The notes below the pieces were generated by a model. The model made no database searches. It was given only the letters and a program-made list of their open reading frames with translations, and had not been told where the DNA came from. Position numbers and translations under genes: made by a program. From Pseudescherichia sp032055545 (GTDB lineage: Bacteria > Pseudomonadota > Gammaproteobacteria > Enterobacterales > Enterobacteriaceae), in assembly GCA_032055545.1 (NCBI GenBank), contig DAMBQR010000010.1, positions 19,252 through 83,251 on the forward strand: DNA of 64,000 nt, read 5' to 3'. This document shows, piece after piece, positions 1 through 7,590 of this stretch; position 1 is the stretch's first letter; every line of letters starts with the position of its first letter.

Positions 1-3000
1 GTCGCCAGCGCGCTCTCTTCCCAGGGCGCCGCGGGTGTTACGGGTGCGGCAGCTTCGGTTGCAACGGACTATGCTGCCTCGTCTGTTCAGGAGTGGCTGA
101 GCCAGTTTGGCACCGCCAGGGTCCAGCTAAACGTGGATGACAACGGGAACTGGGATGACAGCGCGTTTGACTTCCTCGCGCCGCTCTACGATAACCAGAA
201 AGCGGTACTTTTTTCACAGGTCGGCCTGCGTAGCCCCGACGATCGGGTCACTGGTAACCTTGGTCTCGGCGTGCGTACCTTCTTTGTAAAAGAGTGGATG
301 CTGGGAGGAAACGTCTTCTTCGACGATGACTTTACCGGCAAAAACCGCCGCATCAGCTTTGGTTCAGAGGCCTGGACAGACAACCTTAAGCTGGCAAGCA
401 ACATCTATGTCGGCACCACTGACTGGCACTCATCCCGTGATTTTGACGATTACAACGAGAAACCCGCCGATGGGTTTGACGTCAGGGCGGAAGGATTTCT
501 ACCCGCCTATCCCCAGCTTGGCGTCAAGGCGATGTATGAACAGTACTATGGCGACGATGTCGCCCTTTTCGATACGGATCATTTGCAAAGTAACCCCTCG
601 GCAGTCACGCTGGGGATTAACTATACGCCCGTCCCCCTTATTACCGCAGGCGTGGACTATAAACGCGGTCAGGACTCAATGGATGAGACCCGCTTCAGTC
701 TGAATTTCCGCTACGCCCTTGGCCAGTCCTTACAGTCTCAGCTCTCATCCGATCAAGTCGCGTGGCGTCGCAGCCTGGCGGGGAGCCGTTACGATCTTGT
801 CGATCGTAACAATGAGATCGTGTTGCAGTATAAGAAGAAACAGCAGACGGCGGTCTTATCCGATCTCGCTCTCTATACTGTCGTAGACGGCAGCCCGGCC
901 GATGGGAAAACGGCTAACACCGTTACCGTTCACGCCATTGATAACGATGGCAACGCCCTGAAAAACGTCTCTATCGCCTGGAGTATTAGCGGGCAGGGCA
1001 AACTCAGCGCCACCACAGGCATAACCGATGCTAACGGCAACGCATCCGTGAATGTCACCAACATGACTGCAGAGCAGAACAGCGTCAGTGCGGCCTCTGG
1101 ATCCCTTGTCCGCAGTACGACAACGACCTTTGTCCAATCCGTTGCGTCGCTCAATTTGAAATTAACCAAAAACAACAGTCAGGCTGATGGGCAGGATCAA
1201 AATGCTGGTCAGGTTACCGTTGAAGATGCAAACGGTAAGCCGATGTCTGACGTCGCCATCAGCTGGAAAGTGGATAATGGTGCTACCATCGCCAGCAGCG
1301 ATGCAGCGACTAACAGCAGCGGGCAGGCAAGCGTACACTTTACCAATACGCAGGCGGGCGCTGTTAAGCTCACCGCCACGGCGGCAGGTAAAACTGAAAC
1401 GGTCAGCTCTGCCTTCCAGTCCGCAGGCGTCTCCGTTCTGAAAGTCACCATGAGCAAAAATAATGCACCAGCGGATGGCATAAGCACCAACGTTGCCCAG
1501 GCGCTGGCCGTGGACGATCGTGGCAATGTTCTGGCAGGGAAAAGCGTCATCTGGAGTCTGGGAAGCGGTAGCGCGGTAGCGACGACGCCTATGACCACCC
1601 TAACGGACCAGAACGGTATCGCCACGTTGACGCTAACCGATAAGGTGGCGGAAAGCCAGGCAGTCACGGCGAGCGCGGACGGCGTTCAGGGCCAGACGCA
1701 GGCGGTGTTTAATGCCGTTGCGGTGTCCGCCGTTGATGTCACTGTTACCACGAACAATGCGCCTGCCGATGGCGCATCAACCAATGCCGTTCGGGCTGTG
1801 GTGACGGATGCCAAAGGTAATCCTATGCCTGGGGTTGATCTCACCTGGAGTTTAGATAGCAGCCACGCCAGTGCCACCTCCTCACTCACGGCCACGACCG
1901 ACGCTAATGGGGTCGCGACGCTGAGCCTGACCGATACCGTGGCGGAGACCGTAACGGTTAACGCCAGCGCCGGTGGGCAGCAGGGCAGTGCCAGCGTAAC
2001 CTTTGGCCAGACCGAGGTAAAAGGGATTAACGTAAGCGTTATCACCAACAATGCGCTTAATGATGGGGCAGCGACGAACACCGTTCAGGCCATTGTGACC
2101 GATTCGAAAGGCCAGCCAATGCCAGGGGCCAGTCTGACCTGGAGCTTAGGCAGCAGCCACGCTAGCCCGACAACACCGCTCTCGGCGACTACCGACGCTA
2201 ACGGGATCGCGACGCTCAGTCTGACCGATACCGTGGCAGAGACCGTGGCAGTTTCTGCCAGCGCAGGCGGCCTGCAGGAGAGCGTTAGCGTGACCTTTAC
2301 CCAGGTTGCTGTAAACAGCATCACCGTTGAGATGGAAACCAACGGTTCGCCTGCCGATGGCCAAACGGAGGATCTTGCCCGAGCACAGGTTCTCGACTCT
2401 AAAGGTCAGCCCATGCAGGGCGTTAATCTGACCTGGAGCATAACCGGTAACGCTACGAATACCTCATCTCTTACCGCTGTGACCGATGCAAACGGTTATG
2501 CGACGTTGAGCGTCGTCGACAGCACCGTCGAATCTGTGACGTTAACGGCCAGCGCCGGAGGTAAATCGGGTCAGGTCTTTGCTACTTTCACCGAAGTGCC
2601 CGCAGGCAACGTCGCCGTCACCATGCTAACTGACGGCGCTATGGCCGACGGTAAAGCAACCGACGAAGCGCAGGCGGTGGTAACGGACACAGCCGGTGCG
2701 CCGATGCCAAACGTGGAGGTGATCTGGTCAATCAGCGCGGGCAATGCGGTAAACAAAACGTCGCTGAACGTCAATACGGATAAAAACGGGATAGCCAAAC
2801 TCTCCTTTGTTGACACAACGGCGGAGTCATTAACCATCACCGCAGCAGCGGGGGGTAAAACAGGGCAGACTACCGCCTCGTTTATTGAGGCTGGCTTTGG
2901 CCCGGTAACTATCGAATATCCTAAGGTAGGCTATGCTGGCATCAATAACTATGCCGTCCAGGGCGGCTTACTCATCCGCATGAAGGCCTGGCCGGGAATG

Positions 3001-3288
3001 GCGGAAGGAGATCAAGCCTCGATTCATTTTGTGATCAAGGGCGAAATGGATCCACTTTCTCCGCTGCAGGTATTACCGGACTACACCTCCCCGGTACATA
3101 CGGTGACAGCCGCTGAGGTTGGTTCGGATATTGAATTTACGGTACCGCAGGAGCAAGTAGATGAGTTACAACCATTAGATGGTAATCGGAATAGCTTATT
3201 ATCTACGGGAACGGGCAAGGTAGTGCGCCCAAGTACAGGCATTACGGTTGAATCTGCGCCCCTGCATGAGTTTGTAGATACATACTGA
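1..3288 (+). CDS. Inverse autotransporter (intimin/invasin family) adhesin, 5' end missing
   Basis: The frame is open from base 1, so the signal peptide, any LysM domain and the first barrel strands lie outside the window; 1095 residues are visible. Bases 1 to about 740 encode the outer-membrane beta-barrel typical of intimin/invasin proteins (motifs QFGTARVQLNVDD, GNLGLGVRTFF, YNEKPADGFDVRAEG). A helical linker follows (about 745-850). Seven Ig-like Big_1 repeats of about 95 residues start near bases 853, 1144, 1429, 1724, 2016, 2311 and 2606, each carrying variants of 'NNAPADG..TN', 'LTWS' and 'TDANGxATLS'. A different module closes the protein (about 2890-3288). The family inserts its barrel in the outer membrane and exposes the C-terminal repeats for adhesion or biofilm formation. 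The ligand cannot be told from sequence. A terminator follows 14 bp after the stop. Confidence 0.9.
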   Translation, partial: VASALSSQGAAGVTGAAASVATDYAASSVQEWLSQFGTARVQLNVDDNGNWDDSAFDFLAPLYDNQKAVLFSQVGLRSPDDRVTGNLGLGVRTFFVKEWMLGGNVFFDDDFTGKNRRISFGSEAWTDNLKLASNIYVGTTDWHSSRDFDDYNEKPADGFDVRAEGFLPAYPQLGVKAMYEQYYGDDVALFDTDHLQSNPSAVTLGINYTPVPLITAGVDYKRGQDSMDETRFSLNFRYALGQSLQSQLSSDQVAWRRSLAGSRYDLVDRNNEIVLQYKKKQQTAVLSDLALYTVVDGSPADGKTANTVTVHAIDNDGNALKNVSIAWSISGQGKLSATTGITDANGNASVNVTNMTAEQNSVSAASGSLVRSTTTTFVQSVASLNLKLTKNNSQADGQDQNAGQVTVEDANGKPMSDVAISWKVDNGATIASSDAATNSSGQASVHFTNTQAGAVKLTATAAGKTETVSSAFQSAGVSVLKVTMSKNNAPADGISTNVAQALAVDDRGNVLAGKSVIWSLGSGSAVATTPMTTLTDQNGIATLTLTDKVAESQAVTASADGVQGQTQAVFNAVAVSAVDVTVTTNNAPADGASTNAVRAVVTDAKGNPMPGVDLTWSLDSSHASATSSLTATTDANGVATLSLTDTVAETVTVNASAGGQQGSASVTFGQTEVKGINVSVITNNALNDGAATNTVQAIVTDSKGQPMPGASLTWSLGSSHASPTTPLSATTDANGIATLSLTDTVAETVAVSASAGGLQESVSVTFTQVAVNSITVEMETNGSPADGQTEDLARAQVLDSKGQPMQGVNLTWSITGNATNTSSLTAVTDANGYATLSVVDSTVESVTLTASAGGKSGQVFATFTEVPAGNVAVTMLTDGAMADGKATDEAQAVVTDTAGAPMPNVEVIWSISAGNAVNKTSLNVNTDKNGIAKLSFVDTTAESLTITAAAGGKTGQTTASFIEAGFGPVTIEYPKVGYAGINNYAVQGGLLIRMKAWPGMAEGDQASIHFVIKGEMDPLSPLQVLPDYTSPVHTVTAAEVGSDIEFTVPQEQVDELQPLDGNRNSLLSTGTGKVVRPSTGITVESAPLHEFVDTY

Positions 3289-3301
3289 TTCACGCCTCTC
3301 T

Positions 3302-3330
3302 AAAAAGCAGCCCCATCGGGCTGCTTTTCT
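3302..3330 (+). terminator. Rho-independent terminator of the adhesin gene
   Basis: GCAGCCC-CATC-GGGCTGC stem-loop (3307-3324) preceded by A5 and followed by TTTTCT, directly after the adhesin stop codon. Confidence 0.8.
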
Positions 3331-3356
3331 ATATTAAACAACGTAAGTAATAAATT

Positions 3357-3914
3357 ATGACGAAAACTAAAACCATTGCAGTATGCGCATCTGGTCCTTC
3401 GTTAATCAGAGGGGACTGTGAGGCGGTTATCCGCGCTGGCATACCTGTTATTGCCGTAAACTCAACGTGGGAGCGAGTGCCGGAATGCACCTATATCTAC
3501 GCTGCCGATCGTCGCTGGTGGCAGAAGAGTATCTCTCACTTACCGGCGGGTCCGCAGCGCTGGACCTGTAGCAAACCGGCCAGCATAGAATTTAACCTGA
3601 ACTATTTTGAGCCTGATTATCGCGGCTCGTTTAACTCTGGCCTGCGGGCTATTCTATTCGCTCGCTATTGTGGGGCCAGCAATATCATTTTACTCGGTTT
3701 CGACTGTTCTATTGCTGCAGGAAGCCACTGGCACGGCAACCATGTCGACTTGGGTAATCCTAATCAGAACGCGGTAAAAATATGGCAGAGGGATTTTATC
3801 TGGTTATCAGCTTTCCTTGCCGATAGCGTTAAGGTGATTAACTGTAGCAGGGAGACAGCGCTGACCTGTTTTACCCGCGCTCCACTCAGTGAAGCGCTGG
3901 TTAACAGAGTTTAA
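3357..3914 (+). CDS. Small Rossmann-fold protein, MptE-like/DUF115-like, phage-associated type
   Basis: 185 residues. It opens with a nucleotide-binding-like strand-loop (IAVCASGPSLIRGDCEAV) and continues with 'PVIAVNSTWERVP', 'YAADRRWW', 'NSGLRAILFARYCGA' and 'ILLGFDCS...HWHGNH'. This pattern recalls proteins of the 6-hydroxymethylpterin pyrophosphokinase MptE-like/DUF115 group, small members of which occur in tailed phages and genomic islands. That assignment is from memory of motifs, not a search. It has no signal peptide or membrane segment. It sits 69 bp after the adhesin, beyond the terminator, and its stop is 3 bp from the stop of the convergent Ig-like gene. Function unknown; a sugar or nucleotide-sugar role is possible but unproven. 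Confidence 0.6.
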   Translation: MTKTKTIAVCASGPSLIRGDCEAVIRAGIPVIAVNSTWERVPECTYIYAADRRWWQKSISHLPAGPQRWTCSKPASIEFNLNYFEPDYRGSFNSGLRAILFARYCGASNIILLGFDCSIAAGSHWHGNHVDLGNPNQNAVKIWQRDFIWLSAFLADSVKVINCSRETALTCFTRAPLSEALVNRV

Positions 3915-3917
3915 ATA

Positions 3918-5990
3918 TTAGCGATTGGTATTAGTTTGCAGCGTCGCCGGCGGGAAAGAGATAAAGATAATATCAGAACTTACCGCTGAACCAGACGCCT
4001 GGGGGAGACTGATGGTGACGTTGACGGTCTCTGCAACGGTGTCCAGTACCGCGACGCTACAGGAGCCGTCGTCGTATAGTGGAATGTTTGCTACGGTAAG
4101 AGGATAACCCTCCATCGTCGCGCTGCCTGAGTTGAGGCTGATGCGTGCGAGAGTAATATCTTCCGAGGGGTGAGAACGGACATAAATATGCCCCTGGGAG
4201 CGACCATTCGCCGCAGCTCCCGTGGAGATCGCGTAACCCGTTAACGCGCCTGTCCCCGGTAGGTAGTCACTAAACATCATGCTGGCCGTTGCCGTAATAC
4301 CCGGGTTTGAGGTGAGATAGGCGCTAATGCTGATCAGCCCAGGCGCAAAGCTAAATACATGCAAAATTGCACTGCCGTTTTGGTCCAGATTACTCTGCCA
4401 GACTGAGGTGCCTGTTTCGTTGAAATACGCATTTTGTGAAAGTGAGATAGCAACTGCTGCCCCGGCGGGACCTGAAACGGTCAGTGTATTGAGTGGCACA
4501 ACGGGTGAGCTGGTACTATCGCGCCATGGCGCGCCGGTTGCGGCGTTCAGATAGAGCTGGCTTGTTAAATTCGTCATAATGTTTACCTGAGCAGTAGAGG
4601 ATTCAGCGTAACCGCCAGAGGAGAAGGTGACCGTATATTGCCCTGTGGCTTTGCCAGTGCCTATTGGCGTAATTAAGGCGGCGGGAACCGTTGCACTAAA
4701 GGATCCGGCGGTCATCTCCTGTGCGGTCACGGTGTGAATATCACTCCAGGTCGTCCCCGGTACCGGCGTTATGCCATCAGCCTCATAACCCTGCCAGTAG
4801 AGGTTGACGCCGTCGCCAACGCTCATATCCGTATAGGTGACAATAATCGGCGTTCCGTCTACATACTCCGTACTGTCAATAACACCATCGTCAGCCGCTT
4901 CCGGGAAAACGGGGGGCGGTAGCAGGGTTGAGTGGACGGTATCAATATTGACTGACGCGACGGAGGAGATGCCGTGGGACGCTGTGCTGGCAAAAGCGAC
5001 ATCGTACCAGGCCTGCGCTGAACCCATGCCCACGGGCAAAATAGATCCAGAGGGAACAATAACGGAGAAGCCGTTGCTGAGGTCGTTGCTGGCAACGGTA
5101 TGGGTTGTTGACCATGCCGTGCCGGAGACCGACGTTCCCTCGCTGTAACCCTGCCAGTATACGGTAACGACATCACCCATGCTGATACTGGTATAGGCGG
5201 GAATGGCCACTGGCGTACCGTCGGCCGCTTCGATGGCATCAATCCAGCCGTCGTTGCCTTCAGGGAAGGTGGGGGGAGGAAGTGTAACCTCCGTCATATC
5301 GATGTTGACAGTGGCGCTATCGGAGCTTTCGGCAGTGCTGCCATCGGCGGGCGTAACGGTATACCACGCGGTTGCACTACCCACGTTGATCACCGTGACA
5401 TAGGGGGCCGTTACCGCAACATCGAAACCGTTAGCGATATCGGCCGCAACGACGGTATAGGTGAGGGTGACGACGCTTTCGGGAATAGTAAACCCACTGC
5501 TGTTGGCCCCCACCCAGTAGACCCACACCCGATCGCCAATGGCAATCCCGCCGTAGGCCGGAACATGAACCAGCGTGCTACCATCAGCAATACTGGCGTC
5601 GGTAATGGTATTGCTGGCATCGGCTTCAGGGAAGTCAGGTGCCGGCAGCGTACCGATATCGTTGCGTTGCACCACCGCCGTGACGATGGGCGAGGCAATC
5701 AGATTACTCGCCTCATCAAGTCGGCTATACCAGACCTGGTAGCTGCCATCGGGCGCCAGGCTGGCAGGGATCACTAACGTCCAGGGGAGCTGTGCCGCCG
5801 GATCGTCTTCTATATAGAGCAGGCCAATCTGCATACCATTCCAGTAGGCAGTCAAATAGTCACCCTGACGCGCGTTAGGGGACTCTTCAATTACGATCAG
5901 TACACCCTCACCCTGGGTAAGATCCTGCTGATTAATGACGCCATCAGCAGACATTTGGGGGAGTCTGGGCGGAATCAAGGTTTCGCTCAT
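3918..5990 (-). CDS. Multi-module Ig-like repeat protein without signal peptide
   Basis: 690 residues, no recognisable function. It starts at ATG with GAGGT five bases upstream. The first ~110 residues form one module (with GSYQVWYSRLDEASN). Three related modules of about 115 residues follow, each opening with a proline-rich strand (LPAPDFPEAD, LPPPTFPEGNDGWI, LPPPVFPEAADDGVI) and carrying a [YT-x-x-(S/A)-x-GD] turn at about 146-153, 266-273 and 386-393, then a 'YWxG' strand and a closing 'AWYTV'-type strand. The last ~220 residues are further beta-rich, Big_1-like segments. It is acidic and almost cysteine-free, as adhesin or stalk proteins are, yet it has no N-terminal signal or membrane segment. 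Similar module strings occur in uncharacterised proteins of Pseudomonas and enterobacteria. How or whether it leaves the cytoplasm is unknown. Confidence 0.7.
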   Translation of the reverse strand: MSETLIPPRLPQMSADGVINQQDLTQGEGVLIVIEESPNARQGDYLTAYWNGMQIGLLYIEDDPAAQLPWTLVIPASLAPDGSYQVWYSRLDEASNLIASPIVTAVVQRNDIGTLPAPDFPEADASNTITDASIADGSTLVHVPAYGGIAIGDRVWVYWVGANSSGFTIPESVVTLTYTVVAADIANGFDVAVTAPYVTVINVGSATAWYTVTPADGSTAESSDSATVNIDMTEVTLPPPTFPEGNDGWIDAIEAADGTPVAIPAYTSISMGDVVTVYWQGYSEGTSVSGTAWSTTHTVASNDLSNGFSVIVPSGSILPVGMGSAQAWYDVAFASTASHGISSVASVNIDTVHSTLLPPPVFPEAADDGVIDSTEYVDGTPIIVTYTDMSVGDGVNLYWQGYEADGITPVPGTTWSDIHTVTAQEMTAGSFSATVPAALITPIGTGKATGQYTVTFSSGGYAESSTAQVNIMTNLTSQLYLNAATGAPWRDSTSSPVVPLNTLTVSGPAGAAVAISLSQNAYFNETGTSVWQSNLDQNGSAILHVFSFAPGLISISAYLTSNPGITATASMMFSDYLPGTGALTGYAISTGAAANGRSQGHIYVRSHPSEDITLARISLNSGSATMEGYPLTVANIPLYDDGSCSVAVLDTVAETVNVTISLPQASGSAVSSDIIFISFPPATLQTNTNR

Positions 5991-6003
5991 AAATACCTCA
6001 CGG

Positions 6004-6030
6004 AAAAAAATGGCTATCCGAAGATAGCCA
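6004..6030 (-). terminator. UUCG-loop terminator between the two Ig-like genes
   Basis: On the minus strand TGGCTATC-TTCG-GATAGCCA followed by T7: a perfect 8-bp stem with a stable UUCG tetraloop, 17 bp past the stop of the 331-residue protein and 13 bp before the start of the 690-residue protein. It should end or attenuate transcription between them. Confidence 0.85.
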
Positions 6031-6046
6031 TTGGTTTAGAAACGCA

Positions 6047-7042
6047 TTATGCAATTGTATCGACGCCGACTTCGCCAACGATAGAGGATTGAATATCGCC
6101 ATGGTTTGCCGGGGTTACGGTATACCAGGCTTGCGCAGAGCCAGACTGCACATAGGGGACCTGATCCGTTGTCAGAATAAACTCAACGTAACCCTGATCC
6201 AGATCGGCTTGTACAACGGCCAAGGTTGGAATGATTAACGTATCGATCTGGATATGTTTCTCATCATAGAGCTGCCAGGTAAGATCGATCTGGTCATTGA
6301 CGGCCATACCCGTGTAGTCAACGTGGATCTGGATACCGGCGTCGGCCTCACGCTTATTGATCCAGCCATCGTCTGCTGCCTGCGGGAATGCCGGGGCAGG
6401 CAGGGTTGGCGGCAGAACACCACCGGTAACAGAAACGGTCCACGGCGGTGAGACCCGAACGTTCTGACGGTCATCAATATACTGATAAAACAGTTCATAG
6501 CTTCCATTTGCCAGACAGGCGGGCGGGAAGGTAGTGCTAATATCAATAGTTAAAGGGAGCTCCGTTGTAGGATCGAAAATCTGCTTGGTGAAGCTGTGAA
6601 TATCGTCCCACCAGAAGGTCAGCACATCCCCGGCGCGAGCTTCTTTAAACTGCTCGATGATAACTTCAACCTTCGCAGCAACATCGTACTGATCCAGCTC
6701 ACCATCCATGCCGTTAGGCACAAATACAGGCGGTGTCTCAGAGGTATAAAAACGCGCTTCAGCCAGCATGGCGGTAGAGGAGTCATCATCCACGTAGACT
6801 GCATAGGGAATAAATGCCGCTACATCACTCTCTACCGCGAGCGTGGCCTCCCCAGTCGAGTCAGTAACAGACGTCGTGGTGGACTGATCGGTCAGGTTAA
6901 CCCAGGTCACTGTGACCCCTGAGGCCGGTGCGCCAGTATCATCCAGTACGACAGCGGTTAACGTAACCTCATCACCTGGTGCGGCGCTTAGTGGTTCAGC
7001 AGTGACTGATGCAATCGTATTTGTAGCATTTACAGTAAACAT
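6047..7042 (-). CDS. Ig-like module protein (Big_1 plus two modules), no signal peptide
   Basis: 331 residues. A GAGGG ribosome site lies seven bases before the ATG. Residues 1-100 resemble a Big_1 Ig-like domain (PGDEVTLTAVVLDDTGAPAS; GVTVTWVNL; STGEATLAV). Residues 103-208 match the first module of the neighbouring 690-residue protein (DGELD start, 'GSYELFYQYIDDRQN' near the end). Residues 213-331 match its repeated module: LPAPAFPQAADDGWI, the turn YTGMAVND at 243-250, and AWYTVTPA near the end. The two genes are therefore paralogous in architecture. No signal peptide, membrane segment or enzyme motif is visible. It lies next to the tRNA-Val pair and reads away from it. Likely structural or binding role; function unknown. 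Confidence 0.7.
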   Translation of the reverse strand: MFTVNATNTIASVTAEPLSAAPGDEVTLTAVVLDDTGAPASGVTVTWVNLTDQSTTTSVTDSTGEATLAVESDVAAFIPYAVYVDDDSSTAMLAEARFYTSETPPVFVPNGMDGELDQYDVAAKVEVIIEQFKEARAGDVLTFWWDDIHSFTKQIFDPTTELPLTIDISTTFPPACLANGSYELFYQYIDDRQNVRVSPPWTVSVTGGVLPPTLPAPAFPQAADDGWINKREADAGIQIHVDYTGMAVNDQIDLTWQLYDEKHIQIDTLIIPTLAVVQADLDQGYVEFILTTDQVPYVQSGSAQAWYTVTPANHGDIQSSIVGEVGVDTIA

Positions 7043-7281
7043 AATTAACCCTCATATTTAATAAGATGTTCCGGATAACAGAGAATCTCTGTGGAACCCG
7101 GAAACTATATGGCTAAGAGAGGGCGAGGGTCGGTCAAAAAAAGTACCGAGGATGTTTAAAAAAAATGATGAGATCTTAAGTGTTAAAAAAGGCAAGGAGG
7201 TTATTGCAGCTGCAGAAAAGAGAGATCTATTTTTGGGGTAACAGGATAGAAATAAAATTAAGGAGAATACTGCAAGAGAAT

Positions 7282-7358
7282 TGGTGCGTCTGAATGGACT
7301 CGAACCATCGACCCCCACCATGTCAAGGTGGTGCTCTAACCAACTGAGCTACAGACGC
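7282..7358 (-). tRNA. valW: tRNA-Val (anticodon GAC), second of the tandem pair
   Basis: The minus strand folds as a complete 77-nt tRNA: acceptor GCGTCTG pairing with CAGACGC, D-loop AGCTCAGTTGGTTAGAGC, anticodon loop CTTGACA with GAC, T-arm GGTTCGAGTCC and an encoded CCA. The symbol follows E. coli order (valV then valW); the exact correspondence is assumed. Confidence 0.95.
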
Positions 7359-7362
7359 AGAA

Positions 7363-7439
7363 TGGTGCGTTCAATTGGACTCGAACCAACGACCCCCACC
7401 ATGTCAAGGTGGTGCTCTAACCAACTGAGCTATGAACGC
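7363..7439 (-). tRNA. valV: tRNA-Val (anticodon GAC), first of the tandem pair
   Basis: 77-nt tRNA on the minus strand with acceptor GCGTTCA pairing with TGAACGC, GAC anticodon and encoded CCA. It is separated from the second copy by four bases. The two copies differ in the acceptor stem and the base of the T-stem, and the anticodon arms are identical, as in the E. coli valV-valW pair. Confidence 0.95.
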
Positions 7440-7465
7440 AACGTTGTGTGTGACAACGGGGACGA

Positions 7466-7494
7466 ATATTAGCGGCAGGCGGCGACGCTGGCAA
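7466..7494 (-). promoter_or_regulatory. Promoter of the tRNA-Val operon
   Basis: Minus strand TTGCCA, 17 bp, TAATAT, followed by a GC-rich discriminator (CGTCCCC) typical of stringently controlled stable-RNA promoters. It ends about 25 bp before the first tRNA. Confidence 0.7.
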
Positions 7495-7553
7495 GCAGAA
7501 AAAAGCACTTTTATTACTGATTTCACGCGATTGCGGAACAACTGCACAAAACG

Positions 7554-7581
7554 TTGAGAAAACAGCCGCCCGCAGGCGGCT
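7554..7581 (-). terminator. Terminator of mdtK
   Basis: AGCCGCC-TGCG-GGCGGCT stem followed on the minus strand by GTTTTC, immediately after the mdtK stop. Confidence 0.65.
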
Positions 7582-7590
7582 TATGGTGAA

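Noticed and set aside
1..7280. Prophage or IS element at the left edge
   Set aside because: No integrase, transposase, capsid or terminal inverted repeats seen; one phage-like small protein is not enough.
7058..7321. 87-codon minus-strand frame between the Ig-like gene and the tRNAs
   Set aside because: It runs into the tRNA-Val gene and has no ribosome site or family resemblance.
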